Shown in pieces: positions 1 to 12,576 of a DNA stretch of 64,000 nt. Positions within the stretch are counted from its first letter, which is position 1, and each line of letters begins with the position of its first letter. The notes below the pieces were generated by a model that did no database searches, was not told the DNA's origin, and was given only the letters and a program-made list of their open reading frames with translations. The DNA is from Phoronis australis (lineage: Eukaryota; Phoronida; Phoronidae). Where the stretch lies: NCBI GenBank assembly GCA_002633005.1, contig NMRA01000002.1:2264655-2328654 (forward strand), given 5' to 3'. The position numbers were made by a program, and so were the translations under genes.

Positions 1-2260
1 CCCAGTCGCCACACGTATGATTTCACAATTTATGATCTCAGTCCCCAACAGATCACCACAATTCGAAACCGTCGTCACGTAATTTTCAGTGTAAATTTGG
101 AGGGGCACCTGAGGCTAAGAGGTGAGCACCTATTTTGCGGGTTGTCCTAAGCAGTAGCCTAGTCAGCATAATAAATAATCTGGGTCCTGTTCCGTTAAAA
201 ACACACATAGCAGCTATTACTTACTCATTAGAACTGGGAAAATAAAATGACAAACGTCTGTTTTGTGTGTACTGTGTTGTCTTTCACCATCATCACCGGG
301 TTTGGTGTCATTTCGGAAACAAAGTCTGTTGGTAACAAGTGTTAATTTCACTCTGACAAAATATTTTGCATTAATAGAAATGGATGCTCTATAGTCACAA
401 GTTGCAAACAGTGCATTGTTATGCTTTCTCACACAAGTGTAACTGTGTGCCGTTCAGGTACAAATAGCAAAGACAGATATCCAGGAGGTAATGTCTTTCC
501 TGGATCACCACCACACGGCCAGTCAAGAAGACTTGATAGTGTTGCAAGATGAACATGTACATTGTACGTGGCTTTTTGTGTCTGTTGCACTAGACGCACA
601 AAACTCGTGGAGGCATGAGATGCTGGCTTTACCTAAGTAACTAGGCATTATAGTTCAACCAGAGTACATGTAAAACATCTAATAACCACTAAAAAGACGG
701 CTGACAGAACACTTGAGGAAAATTTAGCTATTTCAGTCTTTCGATCTCCTGTTCTCTGATTTCGAACTTTGTGGTATTTTGTTTCAGTTGGTGGTTTTAT
801 TTCATGTTATTGTCGGAATCATACACGCCATATCAACACCGTTTCACTATTCTTATCGCACAATTTCTTGAGATATATACTAAATTAAGTTTTACTCGAC
901 AAAGCGTTGCTTAGGGTAAAATGGCGGCTTGAAAACGCCGGCGAAGGTGTATTAAAATTCTGCGTTCTGATTGGTCAGTTAAACCGTCAGTCATAATCCT
1001 GGCGATAGGGCAATTTCCAAGGCTTTGCAAATCTTAGTGTGCAGCAAGCGCTTACCTGCAGGTCAACGCAACACGTGTCACCACGAAGCAATGGTTTTCC
1101 AAGGTGCAACAAAAAATAAAATCAATACAATTGAACACGTCATCACGTCAGATCGAGTGTCACTGGACTCTGGTGTGGTGGAACATGGTATTCGTGCTAT
1201 ATCAGTTTTTGTCTGCGACTTCTATCGAATTTGGTATTTGTGTGGCTGACTCAAAAAAGTTTGCAATATCCACATAAATCGCCAGCGAGAAAGGCTCGTG
1301 GAGTTATGCATACTTGTCTATTGGCTCTAGGAAATTGCTTGTAGACGCAGAAGACTATTGTAAAGTAAACTTTATTGAATTCAGATCATTGACCTGAATT
1401 CAATTTTACATAATAATTAAAATAACAATAACAATGACAATAACAATAACAACAATAATAATAACAACAATGGCAATAAACACAAAAGTAATAATAATTA
1501 CCCTGAAGATTACCAATACTATACAAATACACGGCTTGGACTAGGTTACAATGTAAAAACAATAATTCCTTTTTAAGAATGAAGACAAATGTTTTGAGTT
1601 CGACTAGTTTGTGAATAATGCAAGCTTCACACTCTGACGGTAGAAAATTTCTCCTCAGATTAGCAAGTACAAAGCATACAAAAGGAAGGTGAAGGTCTGT
1701 TTCAACTTCTCTTGCAATATAAATCTGGTGTAAGCATTCTTTTCCTGTGGAGTTATTTCTTCTACCAACTTTCTGTATTCAACTTGTGAGTGTTGCCCGT
1801 GAAATGTGTAAGGATAAATTTAAATGACGGATGTAGCTTGGCAGATAAGTGCAGTTGACAACAGAGGTCGCTCTTAATGTTATAAAAATAGACTTTTCAC
1901 AAATTTTGCATATCAGTTATCCATTTTTGCAACTGTACATCTCTCAATCTTTCTTCAGATTTACTAAGAGATGAATGGTCGTTTTCAACACCCTGGAACA
2001 ACCAAACAGAACCAAATCCAGTTTCAATCTTTAAGGTTTTCACTATTGAACACCTGCTTGTTTCACCTTCACACCGAGGAATAAATGGAAACGTTTGAGA
2101 ATGGACAGAAACACATCATAGGCATTCACATGCGAATGACACAGAGCAATCTGTGCCCATAAATTGAGGTTAGGGGCATGTGCCAGTATCTGAAAGGAGT
2201 AAAACTTCTTTTTAGCGAAAACAATATTTCGAATGCGGCGCACGGCCTAAAGCTACTGTA

Positions 2261-2540
2261 TCGTTGACCAAATGGTTGAACATTACGCTGATAATTTACG
2301 TGCGTGAATTTATTAATTCTTGTGAGGGGCGGAAAGTAATTACATTGCACATGTATTTGCGGCGTAGGGATTATTTGCAGCGCAAAGTAACTTTTAATGG
2401 AGTAAGGTAAATACTTTACGCAAATAATTACGTTACACGCCAAATACAATGTAATTATTTTACACCACTAACAAGAGTTAACTTACGCACGTACTGTAAC
2501 TTAATGGCGTAACGTTCACCTACATCTATTTGGTCAACGA
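2261..2540. mobile_element. TA-flanked TIR element (MITE), short version
   Basis: Ends are TCGTTGACCAAAT and its reverse complement, flanked by TA on both sides (2259-2260, 2541-2542). The inverted similarity extends imperfectly to about 60 bp. No ORF. The TA target suggests a Tc1/mariner-type nonautonomous element. It is orthologous by position to the longer element at 24667-25108, so it inserted before the segmental duplication. Confidence 0.75.
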
Positions 2541-2916
2541 TATAAAACGCGTGTAGGGTGCAAGTAAATGTCTACAAACTGCTATTTTGTTTACCCAGTG
2601 TAGTGTTGTTGGTAGCAACCATTAATATTATGCATTTGATGCTATATTTAACTTAACATTACCTTTTACTGACTGATAAAAGTGTTTTATTGCGTTCAAT
2701 GTCTTTTATTTGCGAATAAATTATTTTAAAAATGCAGCGAACGTTTTGAGCATGAATCTCCGACTTGCACAAGCGCACTCTGAGATAAGGTCGTCTTAAC
2801 GAATAAATTCATCTAAATTAGCACCATAACATACATGTACAACATGAAACATAGCTGTGCATTTGTTTAGTAAAGTTGTGTTATACAGTATATGTCGATA
2901 ATATACCAGGTTATCA

Positions 2917-3485
2917 AATTTCAGCGCACACGGATTGTCGTTTAACTAAAGCGAAATACCCAAGGATTACGCTGTGACTTAAAAACAACAAAAATACTCA
3001 TGTTTCAGTATAAAATCTCGTCACAATTGGCGAAATGTGTTTACCTAATTCTAATAAATCTGTACCAACCTAAATATGTTTTTATTTTTTACCAATATCA
3101 CTTATTACCGGTTAATTTTTTATCGCAAGTCTTGTTGTTTGCTCCTACTGCATCACTAACAATGTCCACAAACACTGTAAACTGAAATATATTCGTAAAA
3201 NCAAATTTCAGCGCACACGGATTGTCGTTTAACTAAAGCGAAATACCCAAGGATTACGCTGTGACTTAAAAACAACAAAAATACTCATGTTTCAGTATAA
3301 AATCTCGTCACAATTGGCGAAATGTGTTTACCTAATTCTAATAAATCTGTACCAACCTAAACATGTTTTTATTTTTTACCAATATCACTTATTACCGGTT
3401 AATTTTTTATCGCAAGTCTTGTTGTTTGCTCCTACTGCATCACTAACAATGTCCACAAACACTGTAAACTGAAATATATTCGTAA
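2917..3485. repeat. Direct repeat across single N (false duplication)
   Basis: About 284 bp before the N at 3201 (2917-3200) repeats immediately after it (3202-3485) with about one substitution. This pattern fits two overlapping contig ends joined without merging. Confidence 0.85.
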
Positions 3486-3525
3486 AAATTCGCCAAAAAC
3501 AAAGTTTAACGAGGAGATGTCTTAC

Positions 3526-3668
3526 CTGTGTTCTGGAACAGCGGCGGTAAACACAGACCCGAGCATGTGTAACGCGCATAGTATGGATGGTATGCAGAGC
3601 AGGAAATAAGTCCTCAACTGATATTTACCAAATTTCCCTAAGTGTAAAAGTATTTCATCGAAATGCAT
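3526..3668 (-). CDS. Exon 1 of a second, tandem SLC22 paralogue (partial gene)
   Basis: 143 nt, the same length, phase and splice donor (CACAG|GTAAGA) as exon 1 of the gene at 12421-25971. It encodes [17 protein letters not shown] and TM1, with about six amino-acid changes. An in-frame TGA lies three codons before the ATG. Flanking intron and upstream sequence is homologous to that around 25.9 kb, so the locus is a tandem duplicate. No further exons are visible to the left within the window; they should lie beyond base 1. Confidence 0.85.
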
Positions 3669-4837
3669 TTTCGCTCAGCGAACCTCGCCTCGTGGAAAGC
3701 TCTGTCTTAACAGTCCGTTCTCGAGATTGATCGTGAGTGAGTCAAAATAACCGAACGAAATGTTTGCACTTACAGTTTTTGTCAGGGTTCCGGGGGAATC
3801 TTGCACATGAATACATGTAGTTTCATATACACTGTGTGGGGCGTGTAGATCGGATGGGTGACATCTCACGGCCAAGCTAACTTCCTGCAAAAGTTTGCCT
3901 TTATCGACCAAATTGTCTCCATAGGGTCAAATTTTGGGTGCAACTCTATACAAAGGATCAAACCTCGTCAGATATAAAAAGTACCCCTTGGGTTCGGTTG
4001 CTATCGTGACCCTGAGGACAAGCTGTCTACGACTGACGGTCATTCTTCACTACATGAGTGGCTTATCATTTTTGGAGCATCTGAACCGACCAAATATTTG
4101 TTTTGCTGTACTTAATTTCAAAAGTCTCCATCGGGTTATGTATTCGGACTGGGACACCAGTGTTCAGTTTCATTGGGTTAGATATGTGCTGTTTTAAGTG
4201 GTAAAATAACAAGTAAACATTGTATAAGCGACCACAAGTCATGCGATTCGTGCACATAGTTAGCGTTTAGGGCTTTGCGATGAACACATTTCTTCCAAAA
4301 TATCTGTGAAGTTAATGATGCGATACTTCTTGGAGGCAATCAAAATCGCGGTCCGTAAGATTACGATAGTTCAATTATCAAATGCACTTAAACCCTGTAT
4401 GAATATCAAAAATTAAGCTATGTCACTAATTGTACTTAACGTCTTCGATACCTAATTCAACGACTAATCTAAGCTTCATTCCAGTCATTGATATCGGGGA
4501 TAAACATTTATTTCTGGTATGATTAGTACTGTTTGTTTAACATAAGAATGATACTTAAAATAAAAGATACAAAAAATATTTGTAAATTCCTCCCTTCATA
4601 TGTTGAATCTGATTTAGCCTTTTATAGGAATAGAAATAAATTCACACGCCTTTTAGGCGTTTTTTCACTAACCACTTTCCTCCGTCGTAACTCTTCTACT
4701 TCTGTCGATGACTCAGTTACACTTTTGGTAATTTCCGTTATCAGTCGAGCTCTATTGAGCATTTTGAAGTTACCGCCATTGACGTAACATTCGACATTAA
4801 TTCATAGTACTTGTGAATCGAGTCTGAAGTATACATA
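3669..4837. other. 5' flank of the partial SLC22 paralogue
   Basis: Noncoding. Homologous to 25972-27490, upstream of exon 1 of the complete gene. Any promoter for the paralogue should lie here, but I see no convincing TATA box or initiator. Confidence 0.5.
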
Positions 4838-4839
4838 TA

Positions 4840-5000
4840 GGTTATCCCACATACATAGGAATACCACTAACACGTCCTATCGAGAAATCATTTCATCTGG
4901 GAATGTCTCAACGAGACCGAATGTTGAGCTGAGACATTCCCAAATGAAATGAATTCGAGATACGATATCGCGGTAGTATACCTATGTATTTGGGATAACC
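4840..5000. mobile_element. Short hairpin TIR element (MITE)
   Basis: TIRs GGTTATCCCACATACATAGG and CCTATGTATTTGGGATAACC, flanked by TA at 4838-4839 and 5001-5002. An inner inverted repeat (TTTCATCTGGGAATGTCTC against GAGACATTCCCAAATGAAA) makes nearly the whole 161 bp a hairpin. The homologous position near 27510 in the other arm is empty, showing insertion after the duplication or loss from the other copy. Confidence 0.8.
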
Positions 5001-5002
5001 TA

Positions 5003-7064
5003 TTTGTCTTATATATTTGAACTTATTTGCACCATCGTGGAAATATCTTGTTGCCACGTGTGCTTCGGCTTGTTGTTATATGACGTCATATGTATGCCAA
5101 TTACGGTACACAAGCCGGTTAAGCGACAAGAAAATGTGAAAGTGTTGAATAACCAGTAAATTTTACTTCATAATAAATTGATCCGAATTTTCAGTTTGTA
5201 AAATATACAACTTAAAGCACTGAACCATATTAAAACTTTGTCGTTAACATAGAAACAATCCATTAGGGAATATACATGACAGCGTTTTCCCGTTCAGTGA
5301 CTTTACAAGACGAAGGGGGTTCTGAGCGTGTGATAACATCTAACTTCTTTGTTAACTGTCAAGCACACTCTTTTGTCTGTTATGACAACAAGCAGGCCAA
5401 TTATCTACCAGGCTTATTACAGACCACGTGTGGACGCAGTCAAACCCCGAGAAAATTGGTACTTTCGGAAGGAATAGATTGTCGTAACTTCGGTTGTAGT
5501 TGGGCGATTTTGGCGATTCAAAAACTTAACATGATCACCATTTGACGAAGATTCCAGAAATGCTATTTCTTTATGGTCAAATATATTATAACTTTACTTT
5601 TATTTTTAACAGCACAGCCCAGTCAGGGTAGATACGATCTTAATAGATTAGAGCAATTATCTAACAAAAGAGAGCTGGCTCTCCAACCATATATGCCAGG
5701 CTGGAGTTAATCACTCGTGTAACATATTGGCTACATGGGTAAACTTCCCAACTTGTTGCTGGGCTATAGAATCGAACAAGTTGGGAGCCGCAACGGGAAA
5801 ACGCCGTGATGAAAATTGAAACATTCCTTGAACCGAGTTCAGTCTGCAACAGTGTGTCACGGTCGTTTTAGCTCCGATGAATTTATCGGTCTATTTTCGT
5901 GTCTTATCTTCTGGACTCTAAATAGTAATAGAAACATTTCCCCGTGTTGACGATAGCATTGGAAAATAATGGTGGAAACTGCTGCTTTGCTGAACTTAAG
6001 GTGTAAGAACTGTATCGCAAAAAAGCAGATTTTTGCTTCAGTAAAAACACAACACACCCGTTATTACTTTTGATTTCCTGTACAGACCTTAGCTTTCAAT
6101 GTAGATATATTGTGTACATCCATGGAAAAACGTTTTCGTTGGATTTGAATTAGATTTTGGCTGATTTTGGTGGCCGGGGACGCTGCTTAGCTTGACTTAT
6201 TTACATGTATGGTGAGCCAGTTTGAAACTTCAGCCTGATCGCCGTGTGTCAGAATGTTAATCGGAAAATCTTTTCTGTTTTTAGAGCAGTAAAACTTGTT
6301 TTTCAAGAACGACACCTTAATTAATGATTTATGTAACCCAAACTAACAAACTCAATCGAAGTTGGCTTTGCACTCGCAAATTGCCTCCACCAGGAGACTG
6401 CTCACCAACCATATGAAATACGGCTTCTCCCGTTGAATACGGTCTCTACCGTGGTATACGTATTGGTTCTACTTTCCCGTATTTAACGTGACGTATACAA
6501 TATCCATATTTTCATATAATAATATTGGATAAAAACTGTAAATAATGTCGTAATCCGACGAAAGTTTATACATTGATCCTATACGCGTTGAATCTGTCGA
6601 GGGAAATACGACCATGTAATAAAGTTTTCCCTATTCACTTCCCGCACTACTTCAACAGTGACCTCTGACATGGAAAGTTCAAAACGTAGGTCAATGTCAA
6701 CTCAACTTCTTTAGCCGGTTCGATCCCAAAACTTTCGGAAAATAGTTTAAAGTAATACAATTATAGCAGTGTAAATAACGCTCAACATACAATCAGGTCT
6801 CAATCGTAACATCTGGAACAGGACTGATAATTATATGGCAGTTCTGTCTCAGTTTTAATTTGCTAAAATATTTTATCGTCTGCAACTCAGGCGCCGATTC
6901 CTCGGTATCTACAATGTCAAATATTGTTGTTATTTAACTATTTTCATGAGATGTTACAAGTTCAAAGTTACCATTGGTGTCATCTTTGTTATCTCTTTTC
7001 AACTAATAAATAAATGTACAACTGTTTTTACTGGAGAAAATTAGCAGCCTAACACGCAAGTGCA
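5003..7064. other. Intergenic stretch, no gene recognised
   Basis: Only short ORFs. Contains a 14-bp palindrome ATATGACGTCATAT (near 5080, CRE-like core) of unproven function. Sequence from about 6.5 to 7.3 kb resembles 17.0-17.8 kb in an SLC22 intron, so it is a dispersed repeat. Confidence 0.5.
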
Positions 7065-8539
7065 TACATGTACATATAGGTTGTAATCCGCCTCGTGAGT
7101 GAAGTATTTAAAAATCTTCGGAAAAATGAAAGAAACTTAGGAATTCGAAGCGTATGGGACAAATACAAAACGTACTTCGATTGGCGTACATGAAGTAATA
7201 TCCCACTCGACCTTATTCCGCTTATCGATAGGTGAAATAATGTCTCACGGTATATTACGGCATGTACGCCACTCTCGTACTTACGTTTTGTGTATATATT
7301 TGCAAGCATAATAGGCAGAGACTACGATTTATTGCATTAATAAACTCGCTGAATCATTTCATGCAATCGGCTTTGCAGTATTTTTTACACCTTTAAAATC
7401 CCAGAACCGGGGATCCAGGTCTCTGCGATATGCCTAACACGCATTCATATCAACCACCAGACATCAGTTATGGAAACCAGAAACACCGCGATAGTCGATA
7501 GTAATGAGTGATCGGTCTTCGGTAAGACCGGCCCAGTGAGTACGATTATAAAAAATCCTTCCCTTGAGTCAGTTTTCGATAGCATAAATAAAAGCTCACA
7601 GTTTTGCAAACTTGATTTGTACAAGGAAAGAAACAATGAGACAGAGTCATAGTTCTATTTCGCAATGTGAAAGTTGCTCATAGTAGCAACATAAAATCAT
7701 GGTTAAATCTCACACCAGTTCTGTCATTTCTTGACCTATCTCCCAGTGCCATTCTTTCAATGTTTTTTTTCTGTGCCCTATCTGTTCTTTATTTCATTTT
7801 GACCATGTCCACGTTGAACCAGCTCTTCTCGATAAAGCCGCGTTGATCTAGTTCAGCTAAATGACATATAAACTTCGCCCATACATGTAGTTAATCGCGT
7901 GATTAAGAGCATTCGGGCAGAGTTGATTAGGCCAGTAGTACTGAACAGTTGTTATTAAATTTCTGCAATCTCCAAATTCATCATGTTGAAATTATGAATA
8001 CCGTACAAGAGTAACTGGGAAGATTACTAGCGGTCACAGTCAAGAAACTCCTGAACGTTCTGATGTGTTGCTGAATGTCCACTTTCCAATCACCGCCGTG
8101 CGTTAATACCGATTTGGGGTTTATTTCAATTTTTGAACATAGCTTCCGAAGGGAACCGGGTCTAGAATCTCGACCAGTTGGTTGAGCCTGTGACATGGTG
8201 CTCAACATTACTTAGTTGATCAAGAATGTTACCAATTTCTGGTGTTGAGCTAACCGGTGCCAATAGTTCTTTATACACTACGAAACTGACGTTTTGTCCT
8301 TTCTTTGGTCTACATTATGTTTTCGTCCTCCGCAGACATATCCAAAGCAGAATTAGTGTAAGCGTTATGATCTGGGTCACGTGCCGTGTCACTGGGTACA
8401 AGACATATGTCTTTTCTCTCTCCTTTCAGAGACGCACTCTTGTCAACTCTGCAAAATGAATGATACAACACCATGCCAGTTTCGTAATCCAGGGTAATAA
8501 ATTTCAAATTGTAAACCCTTATGCTGCTAACAAAAACAC
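7065..8539. repeat. Left copy of a ~1.47-kb direct repeat flanking the N gap
   Basis: Nearly collinear with 9202-10665 and ends exactly at the gap. Differences are scattered substitutions and small indels. Probably an unmerged haplotype contig end; a recent local duplication is the alternative. Confidence 0.8.
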
Positions 8540-8681
8540 NNNNNNNNNNNNNNNNNNNNNNNNNNNNNNNNNNNNNNNNNNNNNNNNNNNNNNNNNNNNN
8601 NNNNNNNNNNNNNNNNNNNNNNNNNNNNNNNNNNNNNNNNNNNNNNNNNNNNNNNNNNNNNNNNNNNNNNNNNNNNNNNNN
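8540..8681. other. Assembly gap (142 N)
   Basis: Run of N. ORFs reading through it are meaningless. Confidence 0.99.
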
Positions 8682-9201
8682 GCTTTGTACGTTGCGTGGA
8701 CGGGTAACGCTGCGTTCTTCACACGAACGAGCCAAGTACGGCGAAGTGCGTCATCCATCGGAAAGCGATGCAAAGGTACTCCCAAAGCGCGCGTGAGCCG
8801 ATAATTAGTATATCCTGGTACGCAGCAACAGTGTTGCATATTGACTGACTAGTAAATGAAAGCAAACGACGACGGAAATTAACACAACCGAGGTAGAACA
8901 ATGACTGACTCGGCAGCTCTCACAGTCAAACTATATGAAAAGAAATTGGCGCGAAATGCTTGCCTCCTAAAACGTCACTCCTGGACGAGCGGACGAGTAA
9001 TTAATAAAATTACGAAAAGCCGTACTTAAGTGGAAAATATGTCTAGGATAATCTACCAACCTTATTTTAGCTCAAAATGACATGGAAAAAGGTTGCCTTC
9101 GCCTTTAAAAGTCGGGGATGGGCGCTTAACCGAGAGGTGGGCGGTTAAATCGAAAATCCACTTAAAGTCGGGGATGGGCGTTAACCCGAACGATTACGGT
9201 A
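8682..9201. other. Noncoding stretch between the repeat copies
   Basis: No gene seen. Contains a 15-bp phrase AGTCGGGGATGGGCG twice (near 9111 and 9166), a small local duplication. Confidence 0.5.
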
Positions 9202-10665
9202 CATGTACATATAGGTTTTGATCCGCCTCGAGAGTGAAGTATTTAAAAATCTGCTGTAAAAATGAAAGAAACTTAGGAAATCGAAGCGTATGGGATAAAT
9301 ACGAAACGTACTTCGATTGGCCTACATGAAGTAATATCCCACTCGACCTTATTCCGCTTATCGATACGCGAAATAATGTCTCACGGTATATTACGGCATG
9401 TACGCCACTCTGGTACTTACGTTTTGTGTATATATTTGTAAGCATAATAGGCAGAGGCTACGATTTATTGCATCAGTAAACTCGCTGAATCATTGCATGC
9501 ATTCGGCTTTGCAGTATTTTTAACACCTTTAAAATCCCAGAACCGGGGATCCAGGTCTCTACGATAAGCCAAACACGGATTCATATCAACCACCAGACAT
9601 TAGTTATGGAAACCAGAAACAACGCGATGGTCGATAGTAATGAGTGATACTTCGGTCTTCGTTAAGACCGACCGGCCCAGTGAGTGCGATTATAAAAAAT
9701 CCGTCCCTCGAGTCAGTTTTCGATAGCATAAATAAAAGCTCACAGTCTTGCAAACTTGATTTGTACAGGGAAGGAAACAATCGAGACAGAGTTATAGTTC
9801 TATTTCGCAATGTGAAAGTTGTTTATAGTAGCAACATAAAATCATGGTTAAATCTCACACCAGCTCTGTCATTTCTTGACCTATCTCCCAGCGCCATTCT
9901 CTCAAAGTTATTTTCTGTGCCCTATCTGTTCTTTATTTCATTTTGACCATGTCCACGTTGAACCAGCCCTTCTCGGTAAAGCCGCGTTGATCTAGTTCAG
10001 CTAAATGACACATAGTTAATCGCGTGATTAAGAGCATTCGGGCAGAGTTGATTAGGCCAGTAGTACTGAACAGTTGTCACTAAATTTCTGCAATCTCCAA
10101 ATTCATCATGTTGAAATTATGAATACCGTACTAGAGTAACTGGGAAGATTACTAGCGGTCACAGTCAAGAAACTCCTGAACCTTCTGATGTGTTGCAAGA
10201 ATGTCCACTTTCCAATCACCACCGTGCGTTAATACCGATTTGGGGTTTATTTCAATTTTTGAACATAGCTTCCGAAGGGAATCGGGTCTAGAATCTCGAC
10301 CAGTTGGTTGAGCCTGTGACATGGTGCTCAACATTACTTAGTTGATCAAGAATGATACCAATTTCTAGTGTTGCGCTAACCGGTGCCAATAGTTCTTTAT
10401 ACACTACGAAACTGACGTTTTGTCCTTTCTTTGGTCTACATTCTGTTTTCGTCCTCCGCAGACATATCCAAAGCAGAATTAGTGTAAGCGTTATGATCTG
10501 GGTCACGTGCCGTGTCACTGGGTACAAGACATATGTCTTTTCTCTCTCCTTTCAGAGACGCACTCTTGTCAACTCTGCAAAATGAATGATACAACACCAT
10601 GCCGGTTTCGTAATCCAGGGTAATAAATTTCAAATTGTAAACCCTTATGCTGCTAACAAAAACAC
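9202..10665. repeat. Right copy of the ~1.47-kb direct repeat
   Basis: Collinear with 7065-8539. It continues without interruption into 10666 onward, so it is the more complete copy. Contains the possible receptor fragment at 10152-10527. Confidence 0.8.
10152..10527 (-). pseudogene. Possible fragment of a membrane receptor with a death-like tail
   Basis: Minus strand. One frame gives a hydrophobic stretch (TQIITLTLILLWICLR) followed by basic residues. A second, overlapping frame (10152-10334) gives SLRKLCSKIEINPKSVLTHG then GDWKV, reminiscent of the start of a death domain (L-C-x-x-L...G-x-D-W). The frames do not join without a frameshift or splice, and the segment is too short for a whole domain. 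The copy at about 7984-8400 has an extra frameshift near 8070. Family assignment is a guess. Confidence 0.25.
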
Positions 10666-11769
10666 GTCACACCGCTACTCATGTGTACGCTCTTCGAAAA
10701 GTATGCTCAGCAGGCAATGTATGCGAAATTGCATACGCTTTCGAATCTATCGTTCTGAGTTACCGTCGTTTTTTAAATATGTCGGACCTTTTCCGACTTC
10801 CCAATTTCGCGCACAAAAATGTCGTGGTGGAAGTGTACATGAGGCTTTTGTTGTCGCGGTAGAGCTTTTATATGGGAATATGTCGAATGCTTACCCCGTT
10901 AGTGTCGTGGTAGACATTTTTACGTGGCACTACACTCGTGTTAGAGCAGAGAACTGCTGATGAGGCAGATTCTGACTCCGAGCATTATACAGTACCTAGT
11001 GATTCCATTCAAAATACAATTACGTTTCTGGTAAACACATCAGATCGAGGATGCATTCAAATCAAGCTATCAATAAAAAGTTACGAAGATGCTTTACCTT
11101 CCAATTCCCTAACGAAATATATCATATAATAGTTCTGTACAAAAATACGTCTTCGTATACGTTAAGCAGCATTCGTCCTGTTTAGCTGGCTAAACACAAA
11201 TCGAGGTAGATCTTTTACTTTGTCATAAAAAAATCCTTACGACGATAGGTACGGTATCTCTGTCCGCTACCAACAAGGATATTGAAAGCATCAACGGCTC
11301 AAAATGCATCGGAGTTAAACAGCCTCGTCTCCAAGTCTGACGGTGATCGATTTACCCATATGAGGCTTGGTTAGGAGAAATTTACGTGGCGGAATTCTGG
11401 CTTATTTATTTGGAAATCGCCGGAATATCATGTCATATTAAGTTGTATCAACTCAGAAATTTGCCGTGGTATAATGTAAAAAATCAAAATTAGTGGTATC
11501 GATGCAACAATTTAGGTTTAGTAGTCACTGAATTCAAAAGCAGGATAACTTCTAGTGAGTTCAATAAAGCATAATTGAATATACGTAAGCGAGCACTTTT
11601 AAGTTCAAACAGTAACGAAAACAATGTCTTCTGCTTCCGAATCACGAATGGTACCAACAACAACACCTGTGAAAACAGTTAAACTCTGTCTTTGGATCTG
11701 ATTTAGTTTCTAGAAAAAATACTCAAATTTATTACATCAATGAAGTAAGGACAAGATTCTTCGAGAACT
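10666..11769. other. Intergenic stretch, nothing recognised
   Basis: Short plus-strand ORFs (10586-10960, 10938-11129) have no recognisable motif and no repeat or splice support. Left unannotated. Confidence 0.5.
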
Positions 11770-11919
11770 GGGCCCAGTTGCATAAAAGTTATACCTTGCT
11801 AGCGACAATGACGACGCATTGTTACGCGCCACGTTGTTATTGTTGAACAATGCACCTGACGTCGCGCAACATTCAAGTTTATCAGGCGCCTAATTTTGAA
11901 GTTTTGTGCAACCCAGCCC
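11770..11919. mobile_element. TIR element (MITE), GGCCCAGTTGCA family, copy 1
   Basis: Ends GGCCCAGTTGCATAAAA and TTTTGTGCAACCCAGCCC form imperfect inverted repeats, about 150 bp, no ORF. A related copy is at 26266-26415 in the same orientation. Target duplication not clear. Confidence 0.65.
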
Positions 11920-12420
11920 TTGTATTTAATAATTCAGATATTTAGGTGTTTGAAGGTTTCTTGTGTCGCTCTTGTCGGCTAAGGCCAATCAGCGAGCCCA
12001 AGGGATATCTTCTCACCAAGCCACAAATGACTAAACAGATCAGCGCCATTTTCAGGCTTCTGGACGAGGCTGCAGAGTTTCATAGGGATTGGCCAACCCT
12101 AACATTGCAAAAATGGCTGACTGTGCACTGTTTGTGAACTGAGTAGAAAGTCGACTCGTTCGACATCAGTTCCAAATCAACTGATCGTGGTTATGTTTTT
12201 ACTCCCCCAGATTGCTTTGGTTAAAAAACTCAACATTGACTACCAAACAACAGCAAAATGCTCCTTTAAATATTTTCTGACTCTCTGACTGAAAATGTGT
12301 TTCGAAAGGAAATTTTCTTTGCTACGAATAGTGGAGTATTGGTTTCTTAAGGAAAACTTTGTTGTGAATATTTTGTAAAATACACCTCGATAGACTTCGT
12401 CAACAATTACATCAGCATGC

Positions 12421-12576
12421 TTACTTTCCAAAGTTGTTTCCGTCCTCGATTGTTTCAGGCAACTCCTTTCCTGCCGTCTCAGGCAGAAACAGTGCCAGAA
12501 GTCCAGCGGCGATAGTCAACACCCCGAACACGATCTGCGGCAAAGCTACACCCATTGTACCCCCAGCAAGCCTGCC
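12421..12576 (-). CDS. SLC22 gene, last exon (TM12 and C-tail)
   Basis: 156 nt including TAA at 12423-12421. It encodes TM12 ([19 protein letters not shown]) then the conserved [13 protein letters not shown] tail. The acceptor is TTCCAG|GGCAGG, phase 0. Confidence 0.93.
   Translation of the reverse strand, partial: GRLAGGTMGVALPQIVFGVLTIAAGLLALFLPETAGKELPETIEDGNNFGK

Larger units (their letters stand above)
1..3525. repeat. Segmental-duplication arm: intron 1 of the partial SLC22 paralogue
   Basis: Homologous in order to about 22856-25828 (intron 1 of the complete gene). Matches include the start of the window against 22856, the unit around 1021-1240 against 23340-23700, the A/T-rich tract 1357-1500 against 23812-23930, and 2560-3525 against about 25130-25828. 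No coding exon seen. Holds a TIR element (2261-2540) and a false duplication around the N at 3201. Confidence 0.8.

Noticed and set aside
1360-1500. A/T-rich AATAACAATAAC tract as a possible retroelement poly-A tail
   Set aside because: Present in both duplication arms (also 23815-23930), but no element body could be recognised beside it.
8310-8839. Several ORFs spanning the N gap
   Set aside because: They read through unknown bases and have no meaning.
10586-11129. Plus-strand ORFs of 124 and 63 codons
   Set aside because: No domain, no coding signature; they overlap a duplicated noncoding segment.
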